DNA of 8,175 nucleotides from Promethearchaeota archaeon (GTDB lineage Archaea; Asgardarchaeota; Lokiarchaeia; Sigynarchaeales; MK-D1), in the NCBI GenBank assembly GCA_016839865.1, contig JAEOTN010000030.1, forward strand, positions 1-8,175. The letters are read 5' to 3'. The notes under the pieces were generated by a model, which saw nothing but the letters and a program-made list of their open reading frames with translations, did no database searches and had not been told where the DNA came from. Position 1 is the first letter of the stretch. Every line of letters starts with the position of its first letter. The translations under genes were made by a program, and so were the position numbers. Below, piece by piece: positions 1 to 6,083 of the stretch.

Positions 1-266
1 GCCCATACACTCACCCCTGTATAGTTCACGAAATACCGGTTCCCCCACTGATTTAGAAAATCAAATTCTTGATTATTAACATGACCGTAAACCTCATCTA
101 CAATATCCTTGTAAGCATATACTACTTCTTCTGAAACATTTCCTTCAATACGAATTGAATATAGATCTGGGTTACGATTACTTAGATTTAAAATAATTAA
201 GGGGACAGTAAAGGAGATTATAATAAGGAAAAAAATGGTTATAAACAACTTACGGTATTTTCCCAT
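1..266 (-). CDS. Partial membrane-anchored protein with a sulfite-oxidase/molybdopterin-type domain (N-terminal part)
   Basis: The reading frame starts at an ATG at 266 and stays open to the window edge, giving 88 codons. GGAG at 274-277, 7 bases ahead, is a convincing ribosome site and decides the start. Residues about 6-27 form one hydrophobic helix, a signal anchor placing the rest outside the cell. The visible C-terminal end contains NYTGVSVW, matching the TGVSLW and TGIPLW motifs of the neighbouring gene product, so this is the start of a related domain. The pattern resembles the oxidoreductase molybdopterin-binding (sulfite oxidase) fold, where GVPL-type motifs are typical. The gene lies 20 bases downstream of the two-domain gene on the same strand and is probably co-transcribed. 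Three N-x-S/T sequons are visible. No cysteine is seen, but most of the domain is missing. Function is unknown. Confidence 0.75.
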   Translation of the reverse strand, partial: MGKYRKLFITIFFLIIISFTVPLIILNLSNRNPDLYSIRIEGNVSEEVVYAYKDIVDEVYGHVNNQEFDFLNQWGNRYFVNYTGVSVW

Positions 267-286
267 TCTGTATCTCCTACAGTCTT

Positions 287-1306
287 TTATGTGATTAAAT
301 CTACAAATTCTATTCCGTTTAAGAATTTTGAATTATATCGACTACTTTTTTGGACTCCATATCCCTCAGTTATTGAATAGTCAACAAATGACATTAAGTA
401 TCCATCGGATTGAGGATCCAGAAATTCTCCATCTACTTTGTATGCAATGAGAACTTTTGTTGCATTGTTTTCTATATCCGTGAGTGAGACATTGTAAGTC
501 GAAAATCCATCAGATGCAACGAAGTTGATATGTGTAGATGATGTATAATTCACTTCTAAGAACTCAATTACACTCCAAAGAGATACACCCGTAACATTAA
601 TTAACTCGGATGAAATTCCAGGCTTAGTATAATTTAATAGAGCATTTACACGGGTTAAATTCGTTGAGATTAATAGATCTTTGTAGGATATCGTCTTATT
701 CTCTTCTACAAGAGGAGATTCTCCAAAGAATTCTACATCCCAATCTACTAGAAATTCAACACCCCTTAAGTTTTTTAAATTGAAATGTGAACTTTTCTTA
801 TCTTCGTTTATTGAGTAATTGACTGCACTCATCAGATATCCATTACCACCATCTTCTGGGCCAGTTAAAGTCTCACCCTCTTCTACATAGTATACAACAA
901 TAAGGGATTTATTGTTTTCAACTTCTTCTATAAACAACTCAGGGCTTGTAAATCCATCATTTGCGACGAATCGCAATGCATTTGCATGTCCATAATCGAC
1001 TCCGGAATATATAATTAGATCCCACAGTGGTATCCCCGTATAATTTCGTATTTCAGATAAATATCCATCAGGAGTCCACCATTTTGTATGATTAAAAGAA
1101 TAGCTATATGCAGTAAATTCTTCCGTGATATCTTGATATGTTATATTAATGTTTTGACTAACTGTATCTCCAAAAAACTCAAGATCCCAAGTTACAGGTT
1201 GAGGTCTCCAAACGAAATGATAAACGGGAACCAATACACCAGCAGTAACTATGATAATACCACTTATGACTGCAGAAATTATTAATTTTTTTTTTGATTC
1301 AACCAT
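287..1306 (-). CDS. Membrane-anchored extracellular protein with two tandem sulfite-oxidase-fold (molybdopterin-type) domains
   Basis: This 339-residue protein has a short basic N-terminus, one hydrophobic helix (about 8-32) and two homologous domains. Domain 1 runs from DLEFFGD (41) to GVEF (182-185); domain 2 runs from DVEFFGE (190) to GIEF (331-334). The shared landmarks are TGIPLW/TGVSLW (90-95 and 239-244), RFVANDGF/NFVASDGF (112-119 and 261-268), and GYLMSAVNYSI/GYLMSFVDYSI near each domain end. The order G-V-x-L, then F-x-A-x-DGF, then a VxxAY-like strand and dGE-x-L is that of the oxidoreductase molybdopterin-binding domain (PF00174-like). The protein has no cysteine at all, so the thiolate that ligates Mo in true sulfite oxidases is absent; it may bind another ligand or be structural. 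Twelve N-x-S/T sequons suggest an extracellular glycoprotein. There is no clear ribosome site before the ATG. The fold assignment is from pattern, not search. Confidence 0.8.
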   Translation of the reverse strand: MVESKKKLIISAVISGIIIVTAGVLVPVYHFVWRPQPVTWDLEFFGDTVSQNINITYQDITEEFTAYSYSFNHTKWWTPDGYLSEIRNYTGIPLWDLIIYSGVDYGHANALRFVANDGFTSPELFIEEVENNKSLIVVYYVEEGETLTGPEDGGNGYLMSAVNYSINEDKKSSHFNLKNLRGVEFLVDWDVEFFGESPLVEENKTISYKDLLISTNLTRVNALLNYTKPGISSELINVTGVSLWSVIEFLEVNYTSSTHINFVASDGFSTYNVSLTDIENNATKVLIAYKVDGEFLDPQSDGYLMSFVDYSITEGYGVQKSSRYNSKFLNGIEFVDLIT

Positions 1307-1329
1307 ACAATCATCTTTTTATTATTCGA

Positions 1330-1354
1330 TATGCACAATTTTGCATAACGTTAT
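1330..1354. promoter_or_regulatory. Candidate operator: inverted repeat plus TAACGTTA palindrome
   Basis: TATGCA (1330-1335) and TGCATA (1342-1347) form a perfect 6-base inverted repeat around a 6-base spacer. The perfect 10-base palindrome ATAACGTTAT (1345-1354) adjoins it and runs into the TATA box of the ModE-like gene. From memory, the E. coli ModE operator contains CGTTAT/TAACGTTA elements, so this is a plausible site for autoregulation and for control of the divergent extracellular-domain operon. Binding is inferred. Confidence 0.45.
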
Positions 1355-1365
1355 AAATATTTAAA
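1351..1365. promoter_or_regulatory. Shared bidirectional TATA box
   Basis: The run TTATAAATATTTAAA reads as a TATA box in both directions (TTATAAATA on plus, TTTAAATA on minus). Plus-strand initiation about 25 bases downstream would fall near 1380, just ahead of the ribosome site for the ModE-like gene. Minus-strand initiation would fall near 1335, giving a leader of about 30 bases for the two-domain gene. The call rests on archaeal TATA spacing, not mapped transcripts. Confidence 0.5.
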
Positions 1366-1382
1366 GTTTTTATTTCCTCATT

Positions 1383-1397
1383 AGGAGAAAAATGTAA
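1383..1397 (+). promoter_or_regulatory. Ribosome site followed by an ATG-TAA start-stop element
   Basis: AGGAG at 1383-1387 is a good ribosome site. Four bases later comes ATG (1392-1394) followed at once by TAA (1395-1397). The real gene's ATG lies at 1399, 11 bases after AGGAG, a longer spacing than usual. The element could catch ribosomes and lower translation of the regulator, or may be chance. Confidence 0.35.
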
Positions 1398-1398
1398 G

Positions 1399-1752
1399 AT
1401 GTTTGAACTCAAACTCCAACCAGGATATAAAATATGGTTATCAAACTCTGAAGGAGACTACGTTATCGGAAAAGGAGGAGCTAACCTTCTCAAGGCAATT
1501 GATGAAACTAAAAATATATCTAAAGCGGTTGAATTACTCCCAAAGAAATTGTCATATCGAAAAGCATGGGGAATGCTTCAAAAGATCAAGGAACATATAC
1601 GTCAAGACCCAGTTGAGAGTACATCAGGAGGGAAAGGGGGAGGGAGAACTGTTTTAACTGTTGCAGGAAAAAAACTTTTGAAAACATATTTAGAATTTGA
1701 GAAAGTTATGATGCGAGCAAATTCTGAATTTGAGAAAAAAGTAAGAAATTAG
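1399..1752 (+). CDS. ModE-type winged-helix transcriptional regulator lacking the molybdate-binding domain
   Basis: This 117-residue protein matches the N-terminal DNA-binding half of ModE. Residues 12-24 form the opening strand segment with IWLS and IGKGGA. Residues 27-60 hold the helix-turn-helix (LLKAIDETKNIS, then LSYRKAWGML, equivalent to the SY-x-x-AW recognition region). Residues 72-87 form the wing, with the hallmark GGKGGGR followed by LT. The rest is a helix that in ModE mediates dimerisation. The MOP/TOBE molybdate-binding domains of full-length ModE (about 260 residues) are absent, so any metal sensing must come from elsewhere. Single-domain ModE-like proteins are known in archaea and bacteria. 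It is divergent from genes for molybdopterin-fold proteins, which makes a regulatory link plausible. Its 3' end is 3 bases from the convergent PAP2 gene. Confidence 0.88.
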   Translation: MFELKLQPGYKIWLSNSEGDYVIGKGGANLLKAIDETKNISKAVELLPKKLSYRKAWGMLQKIKEHIRQDPVESTSGGKGGGRTVLTVAGKKLLKTYLEFEKVMMRANSEFEKKVRN

Positions 1753-1755
1753 AAA

Positions 1756-2778
1756 TTATTCCTTTTTCTTTGTGATCAACGTGAATATATAAGGTACCAA
1801 GGTCGTTACGATCAGTGCGAGTAAGAAATATTTCACTAATCGGAAGACATAAGCAAATTCAATCAACGGTATTAGATCAAATAAGATATCAAGTCCAAAA
1901 TACAGTCCGACAGTAAAAATAACTCCAATTAACCCATATATAATTCTTTGCCATGTTTTCATCTTCATTGGATCATATCGAATATACTTTTCTTCGATTG
2001 GAAATGCAATCGAAAACGCTAGTAATACACCACCAGTCAATCCGAATTCATATTTATCCTCAATAGCAGGGAAGAGTAATATACTTCCAATCCACAGTGC
2101 AGCACTGAAACTTACACCTAGCAAAATTTTCGCATATATTGGTAATTTCGACTTCAAAGATAGTACCCAAGGCTCTATTGAGAAGTAAAATAGTAAAATT
2201 GCGTATCCAATCAGATATCCATATAACACATCCTGTAGGTCGTGGACCCCCAATATCAGCCTAGATATGGGGACTAAGATTAGAAACAGCATAGAAATTA
2301 CTCGAACTGCAATTTTCCCTTTTCTACCATATCCCTTAAACTGGTGATAAGTGAATCCATAAAATGCGACTGATCCTTGCGTATGTCCAGACGGTAGTCC
2401 ATACCCAGATGCAGGATCTCCAAAAAAGCCGTTCGATGGAGGTCTTGGATCTTTGAAAAAGACCTTAAGGGTCGTATTAATGTGAGTACTAATCATAAAC
2501 GGCCACATAAGTCTTCGAGAGTATCTTTTGTCAAAGGCAAAAAATATGAACGAAAACAAAATAACGAAACCTAATTCATCTCCCAGAAACGTAATTATGT
2601 TGAAGATCGTGTATACAGTCTGGTTTGGTACGAAAAATGCCTCATTCATATTAAAAACATAGAGTAATAGTAATCCTACTATTGCTAGAATTGCCAATAT
2701 TCCTAAAGTTATTAGATAATCCTTTAACTTTAGTTTATAATATGGATCATTTCTATTTTCTTGTTGTATTTCTGTCAT
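1756..2778 (-). CDS. PAP2-family integral membrane phosphatase with a long C-terminal membrane extension
   Basis: This is a 340-residue polytopic membrane protein with roughly eight hydrophobic helices. All three phosphatidic-acid-phosphatase type 2 signatures are present: K105-x6-R112-P113, P129-S-G-H132, and S172-R173-x5-H179-x3-D183. The two histidines and the aspartate are the family's catalytic residues, so the enzyme should be active. Typical substrates are phosphate monoesters or diphosphates of lipids such as polyprenyl diphosphate or phosphatidate; the substrate here cannot be told. About 135 residues with four further hydrophobic segments follow the catalytic core, after about residue 205, which is longer than minimal PAP2 proteins. 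The ATG at 2778 lies about 28 bases from a TATA-like element, so the mRNA is probably leaderless. It is divergent from a histidine phosphatase gene and convergent with the ModE-like gene. Confidence 0.9.
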   Translation of the reverse strand: MTEIQQENRNDPYYKLKLKDYLITLGILAILAIVGLLLLYVFNMNEAFFVPNQTVYTIFNIITFLGDELGFVILFSFIFFAFDKRYSRRLMWPFMISTHINTTLKVFFKDPRPPSNGFFGDPASGYGLPSGHTQGSVAFYGFTYHQFKGYGRKGKIAVRVISMLFLILVPISRLILGVHDLQDVLYGYLIGYAILLFYFSIEPWVLSLKSKLPIYAKILLGVSFSAALWIGSILLFPAIEDKYEFGLTGGVLLAFSIAFPIEEKYIRYDPMKMKTWQRIIYGLIGVIFTVGLYFGLDILFDLIPLIEFAYVFRLVKYFLLALIVTTLVPYIFTLITKKKE

Positions 2779-2801
2779 GATAGCCTATTCTTGATTGATT
2801 C

Positions 2802-2811
2802 TATTATAAAA
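2802..2811. promoter_or_regulatory. Shared TATA-like element between two divergent phosphatase genes
   Basis: TATTATAAAA within a 65-base intergenic region contains the self-complementary TTATAA and can serve both directions. It is about 28 bases from the minus-strand ATG (2778) and 38 from the plus-strand ATG (2844). With no ribosome site at either start, both mRNAs are likely leaderless or nearly so. Confidence 0.45.
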
Positions 2812-2843
2812 ACCCTTTTAGTTTATCTCATCAACATATACTT

Positions 2844-3521
2844 ATGGGAATTATCTACTTCATTCGTCATGGAGAATCGATAGTAAATGTAAATCGTGAA
2901 TTTTCCTACAAACTAGTAGATAAAGGATTAACAGATAAAGGGAAATTACAAGCATCTCAACTCGCAGAACACCTAAAATCCGTAGATGTTTCCTATTTGT
3001 TTTCCTCACCTATGAAAAGGGCATATGAGACTTCCGAATATGTTTCTAGGGAAAAAAATCTCCCAATTCAAGTTATAGAAGAAATAAGGGAGGTTAACGT
3101 AGGGGATTTGGAAAAAAGACTCCCTGAAGATATGAAAAATGCTTGGAAATTATATTTTGATATTGCCCGATCTTGGTATAGTGGAAGTCCCGAAAGACGA
3201 TTTCCAAATGGGGAAAATAAGTTTGAGCTAATTGAACGCTTCAACTATACAGTAGCTCATGTATTGCAGGAAAGTAGGGGAAAACCTGCTGTATTGTTGG
3301 GTCATGGAGGCATCTTTATTACAGGATTAGCAGAAATTCTAACTAATGTGAACAGAAAATTCTTCTATGAAAATCGATGGTTGAACTGTGGGATGTCTAC
3401 AGTACATGTTGAAGAGAAAAATGGGAAACTTGAGGCAGAGTTGATCAATTTTGGGGATGTCTCATTCTTATCTGGAGAAGCGAGTAAACAACATTACCCT
3501 CTTCCAAAACTAGATGATTAA
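2844..3521 (+). CDS. Histidine phosphatase family protein (phosphoglycerate mutase-like)
   Basis: This 225-residue soluble protein opens with IYFIRHGES, the RHG signature in which H9 is the phospho-accepting histidine and R8 helps hold the phosphate. SSPMKRAYET (54-63) supplies the second arginine, R59. E83 in the REVNVGDLE segment fits the usual acid position. The second catalytic histidine is H154 in LLGHGG. Length and motif order fit the single-domain branch 1 histidine phosphatases, which include cofactor-dependent phosphoglycerate mutases, alpha-ribazole phosphatases and broad phosphatases. Members this divergent cannot be given a substrate from sequence alone. It is predicted to be cytosolic, with no signal or membrane segment. 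The start codon follows a likely leaderless promoter. The divergent partner is a PAP2 phosphatase. Confidence 0.9.
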   Translation: MGIIYFIRHGESIVNVNREFSYKLVDKGLTDKGKLQASQLAEHLKSVDVSYLFSSPMKRAYETSEYVSREKNLPIQVIEEIREVNVGDLEKRLPEDMKNAWKLYFDIARSWYSGSPERRFPNGENKFELIERFNYTVAHVLQESRGKPAVLLGHGGIFITGLAEILTNVNRKFFYENRWLNCGMSTVHVEEKNGKLEAELINFGDVSFLSGEASKQHYPLPKLDD

Positions 3522-3534
3522 TGAAAATGATATC

Positions 3535-3669
3535 TTAATCACTAAATATTTTCTTTTGCCGATAAGTCCCACATTTATGAGAGGTTTCATTTTTCTTAGC
3601 AGTTTCGAACATCAATCGATCATCTTCATCAATTTCTTCTTCTTGTTCCTTTTTTTTCTTACGTTTCAT
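3535..3669 (-). CDS. Probable small highly charged protein (44 aa), unknown function
   Basis: An ATG at 3669 opens a 44-residue frame ending in TAA at 3535-3537. The product begins MKRKKKKEQEEEIDEDD, a block of lysines followed by a block of acidic residues, and continues with a mixed segment holding one cysteine (HKCGTYRQKK) near the end. A GTG three codons upstream is an alternative start. No family is recognised. In its favour: a codon mix like the neighbouring genes, a 13-base convergent gap to the histidine phosphatase that matches the tight spacing elsewhere, and an AT-rich TATA-like stretch (about 3694-3711) placed for a leaderless transcript. Against it: short length and low complexity. 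The competing plus-strand frame gives an implausible phenylalanine-rich product. Confidence 0.45.
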   Translation of the reverse strand: MKRKKKKEQEEEIDEDDRLMFETAKKNETSHKCGTYRQKKIFSD

Positions 3670-3779
3670 GTTATCCACAATGTACTATCATTGCTTTATC
3701 TTTTAATTCTATTCAAAAATCAGCCAACATTTTCAGCGCAATATTAATAGGAACAAATTGGCTTTGATTGTACGGAATT
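3670..3779. promoter_or_regulatory. Divergent promoter region between the small charged protein and the membrane protein pair
   Basis: This 110-base AT-rich stretch holds ATATTAAT (3741-3748), a TATA-like element about 30-39 bases ahead of the ATG at 3780. On the other strand a TTAAAAGATA-type run lies about 25-42 bases ahead of the ATG at 3669. No ribosome site is evident for either gene. No repeat or RNA structure was seen. Confidence 0.35.
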
Positions 3780-4280
3780 ATGGCTAATAAAATTGGATTC
3801 CTAAATGGAATTTTCTTAATAATTCTAAATTTTCTTGCAGCAATTCCTATTGGGATCATCTTTGGAACAGGGATTTCGGCATATTCAGGTATCCCGTTGT
3901 ATTTCTTCCATTCTGGTAACATCACTATATTTGCATGGGGAATTATTCAGGACACTACAGCATCTTGGTGGCTAAACTTAGGAGTGATGGGAATCTCTGG
4001 TTTAATTTTTGAGGCAATATTGGTAATTTCTTCTATCCTCTCTCTTGTTGGAAGTTGGATTAAAGGAACCAAAGGAAAAAATATCATGATCACAGTCCTT
4101 ATCATGGAAATAATTGCATTTATTTTTCTCATAATCGATGTATTAGTAATTGGGAGCTTGAGTTTTATCATTCCGTTTACTGAACTCTTTCAAAGTCTAG
4201 GGATTGGAATTTATTTCATACTTTTAATTATAATTTTACAAATTATTGCGGTTAGAATTCATAACATTGATATGGATTAA
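3780..4280 (+). CDS. Four-helix membrane protein, first of a tandem paralogous pair, unknown function
   Basis: The ATG at 3780 gives 166 residues; a TTG twelve bases earlier is in frame but less likely. Four hydrophobic segments are visible, about residues 6-29, 66-90, 98-124 and 139-160, with short charged connectors (WIKGTKGKN between helices 2 and 3). The first loop contains IPLYFFHSGNITIFAWGIIQD, whose pattern recurs in the next gene as FRIIYTGSVDLYIWGMVEG, so the two proteins are related. This roughly 35-residue segment between helices 1 and 2 looks extracytoplasmic and aromatic-rich. No known family or catalytic motif is recognised. The gene sits 13 bases ahead of its paralogue and they are probably one transcript. 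Helix limits are by eye. Confidence 0.75.
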   Translation: MANKIGFLNGIFLIILNFLAAIPIGIIFGTGISAYSGIPLYFFHSGNITIFAWGIIQDTTASWWLNLGVMGISGLIFEAILVISSILSLVGSWIKGTKGKNIMITVLIMEIIAFIFLIIDVLVIGSLSFIIPFTELFQSLGIGIYFILLIIILQIIAVRIHNIDMD

Positions 4281-4293
4281 GAGAGTGCACCAT

Positions 4294-4770
4294 ATGGCAG
4301 AAAAAATAAGATATATGAGATTCTTACCTTTCTTAGGAGGGAGTATAGCTTTAATTGTATCTTTTATCGCTTCGATCCCCCTTGGAACTTCATTTTCACT
4401 TAATTTTAGGATTATTTATACTGGCAGTGTCGATTTATACATATGGGGAATGGTTGAAGGAGGAGTGATTTGGTCTGAATTTCACCAATTCACCCTAGAT
4501 AATTTAATACCTTTAACATTTTGGATATTTACGCTGTTTGCGGGTATAATTGGGATTATAAGCGTAAGTTACAAATCTAATCCGAAAACGATAAAGAAAT
4601 TGTTATTGCTATCTGGATTTGTATTTTTTTTAGAATTCGCATATTTTACTGCAATTTATTTCATTCAATACGGTAATTATTCATTAGGTCTTGGTTATCC
4701 TATATTAGGAGTAGAAATGATATTGTATTTCCTTACAGCAGGATTAGTGACAGAGTATAGAAAAAAATAA
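4294..4770 (+). CDS. Four-helix membrane protein, second of a tandem paralogous pair, unknown function
   Basis: The ATG at 4294 gives 158 residues. A TTG at 4246 would extend the frame but overlaps the upstream gene by 35 bases and adds an unrelated leader, so the ATG is preferred; a weak GAGAGTG at 4281-4287 precedes it. Four hydrophobic segments are visible at about 8-32, 69-92, 103-125 and 132-152. It shares with its neighbour the FIASIPLG/FLAAIPIG motif ending helix 1, the following loop ending in an aromatic-I/A-W-G motif, and the same helix layout. The last segment, LGYPILGVEMILYFLTA, corresponds to LGIGIYFILLI in the paralogue. The C-terminus is basic (EYRKK). Identity is low, so the duplication is old. 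No function can be assigned. Confidence 0.75.
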   Translation: MAEKIRYMRFLPFLGGSIALIVSFIASIPLGTSFSLNFRIIYTGSVDLYIWGMVEGGVIWSEFHQFTLDNLIPLTFWIFTLFAGIIGIISVSYKSNPKTIKKLLLLSGFVFFLEFAYFTAIYFIQYGNYSLGLGYPILGVEMILYFLTAGLVTEYRKK

Positions 4771-4777
4771 ATAATGG

Positions 4778-5791
4778 TTATTTCTCTTCCGTTTTATATT
4801 TTGAATACGCTGATCGAGCCAATTGTATGAAATTTTCATTAATTTTATACCAGGAACAGTTCTCAGTATTGACTTTTTTTCTTAGGAAAGACTTTGTCAC
4901 AGTGTCTTCAAAAGAACACATAAGCATGCCAAATCCCACAACACCAATGAAATCCCTTGTTTTTTTGGCAATTCGAAGTAATTCACTTTCATTATGCCAT
5001 TTCCCGTCAAGAAGCTCAATAAGAACATCGATTTTTGTCTTATCTCGGATTTGCTGCAAACATTGTATTAATTCGTGTTCATTTACATAGTCGATGTCTG
5101 TTTCCTCCGGGTAAAATACCTCATAGGGATCAGAAGTACTAGATATTTGGTTAGTCGTTTGGGATATAGGACGATTATAAGCAGGAGGAGTGGGTTGTGG
5201 AGGGACCACTACTCTTGGAGGTTGTAAACGGGATCGTGACAAAGCAACTGGTTTTCTTTTTTGTTGAGTTCTTAATTCTTTCAACATTTGGGTCCGTAAA
5301 TAAGAATTCTCTTGTGAATGATTAGTAGGTGATAGAGGTTTAGGTTTGGGTTTATCATCAATGGTATATCTTGGATATAAAGTAGAATTTGATGATGTAG
5401 AAGGATTATTATTATATGTACGAGACTGAGGAAGACTTCGAGGTCGATTTTGATAGGAAATTTCTTTCTTTGGTGGGAATTTTTGATCGAAATCAGAGTA
5501 AGTCGGTAATTTCTTACTTTGTGTGGCTTTCAGTTCTTTATTTTTTCGGATCATGTAGTCTAACGGAGTTTTCCTTTGAATTTTTATTGAATTTACCTGA
5601 GATGAAGCTTGAGGTCTTATTGATCTCTGGATTGCCTGTTTTTTTGGTAATAAGGGTTTCCTTTCTACAATTGCATGTTTTGAGTTGGTTTTATCCATCC
5701 CTAATTCCTTTTCGAGTGCGTCAAAAAAGGCTCCGATTTCAATGCGGTCTTCCTTTTCCTCCATTGTTATCAAGAAAACGTGTGCCACCAT
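4778..5791 (-). CDS. Protein with a long disordered N-terminal arm and a C-terminal winged-helix-like domain
   Basis: This is a 337-residue soluble protein. Residues about 10-31 form an amphipathic, acidic helix (EEKEDRIEIGAFFDALEKEL). Residues about 35-225 are low-complexity, rich in P, S, N, Q, K and R with almost no hydrophobic core, and are predicted disordered; the basic bias fits nucleic-acid or partner binding. Residues about 236-332 are a compact domain: an opening helix with LIQCLQQIRD, then KIDVLIELLDGKWHNESELLRIA, typical of the first two helices of a winged helix, then a GVVGFGML segment and a KK-rich stretch leading to SWYKINEN, which fits a wing. It resembles archaeal winged-helix proteins generally; no named family is recognised. 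A second ATG at codon 10 is a possible start. The 3' end converges on the membrane pair with a 7-base gap. Confidence 0.75.
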   Translation of the reverse strand: MVAHVFLITMEEKEDRIEIGAFFDALEKELGMDKTNSKHAIVERKPLLPKKQAIQRSIRPQASSQVNSIKIQRKTPLDYMIRKNKELKATQSKKLPTYSDFDQKFPPKKEISYQNRPRSLPQSRTYNNNPSTSSNSTLYPRYTIDDKPKPKPLSPTNHSQENSYLRTQMLKELRTQQKRKPVALSRSRLQPPRVVVPPQPTPPAYNRPISQTTNQISSTSDPYEVFYPEETDIDYVNEHELIQCLQQIRDKTKIDVLIELLDGKWHNESELLRIAKKTRDFIGVVGFGMLMCSFEDTVTKSFLRKKVNTENCSWYKINENFIQLARSAYSKYKTEEK

Positions 5792-5820
5792 GACTTTTAT
5801 TGATCCGTGTTATCGTAATG

Positions 5821-5828
5821 TTATATAC
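5821..5828 (-). promoter_or_regulatory. TATA box for the winged-helix gene
   Basis: On the minus strand this reads GTATATAA, about 30 bases ahead of the ATG at 5791. Initiation about 25 bases downstream would leave a leader of fewer than ten bases, in keeping with the absence of a ribosome site. Confidence 0.4.
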
Positions 5829-6075
5829 AGTAAGAAATCGAGGAATTATTGTAAAAAAATCGCAGATATTTAAAATAGCTATTGAAATTGATTCAATACT
5901 CAATTTTGGGTATTATATTTATTTCTTCTCTGCTCTATTTATGAATTTGAGGATTGAACTTTCGAATTGAATTAACTGGATTTGATTATATCACATTTTT
6001 TAGAACTTATGCAGCAGATGTTCTTATGAATTTTAACTAAGAACTCTCGGATTTTTTTAATATAGCTCTTCATCT

Positions 6076-6083
6076 AAAGGAGA
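6076..6083 (+). promoter_or_regulatory. Ribosome site deciding the GTG start of the ferredoxin gene
   Basis: AAAGGAGA ends two bases before a GTG at 6086. It supports GTG as the true start; the next ATG (codon 16) would lose the first two cluster-binding cysteines. Confidence 0.65.

Noticed and set aside
3514..3747. Plus-strand frame of 77 codons overlapping the end of the histidine phosphatase gene
   Set aside because: The product is a run of F, L and I that mirrors the lysine/glutamate-rich minus-strand frame; no promoter or ribosome site, and it overlaps a confident gene.
4246..4293. TTG start extending the second membrane protein into the upstream gene
   Set aside because: It would overlap the first gene by 35 bases, and the added residues have no counterpart in the paralogue.
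4778..5085. ESCRT-II (Vps25-like) identity for the winged-helix domain
   Set aside because: ESCRT-II subunits have two tandem winged helices and no such arm; only one is visible and no ESCRT gene is nearby.
5400..5793. Plus-strand frames opposite the disordered arm
   Set aside because: They are antisense to a protein with coherent domain structure and have no start signals or recognisable content.
5818..5970. Plus-strand frame of 50 codons in the intergenic gap
   Set aside because: No ribosome site or suitable promoter, no recognisable domain, and it covers the promoter of the winged-helix gene.
5972..6073. Minus-strand frame of 33 codons upstream of the ferredoxin gene
   Set aside because: Short, no family or ribosome site, and antisense to the likely leader of the hydrogenase cassette.
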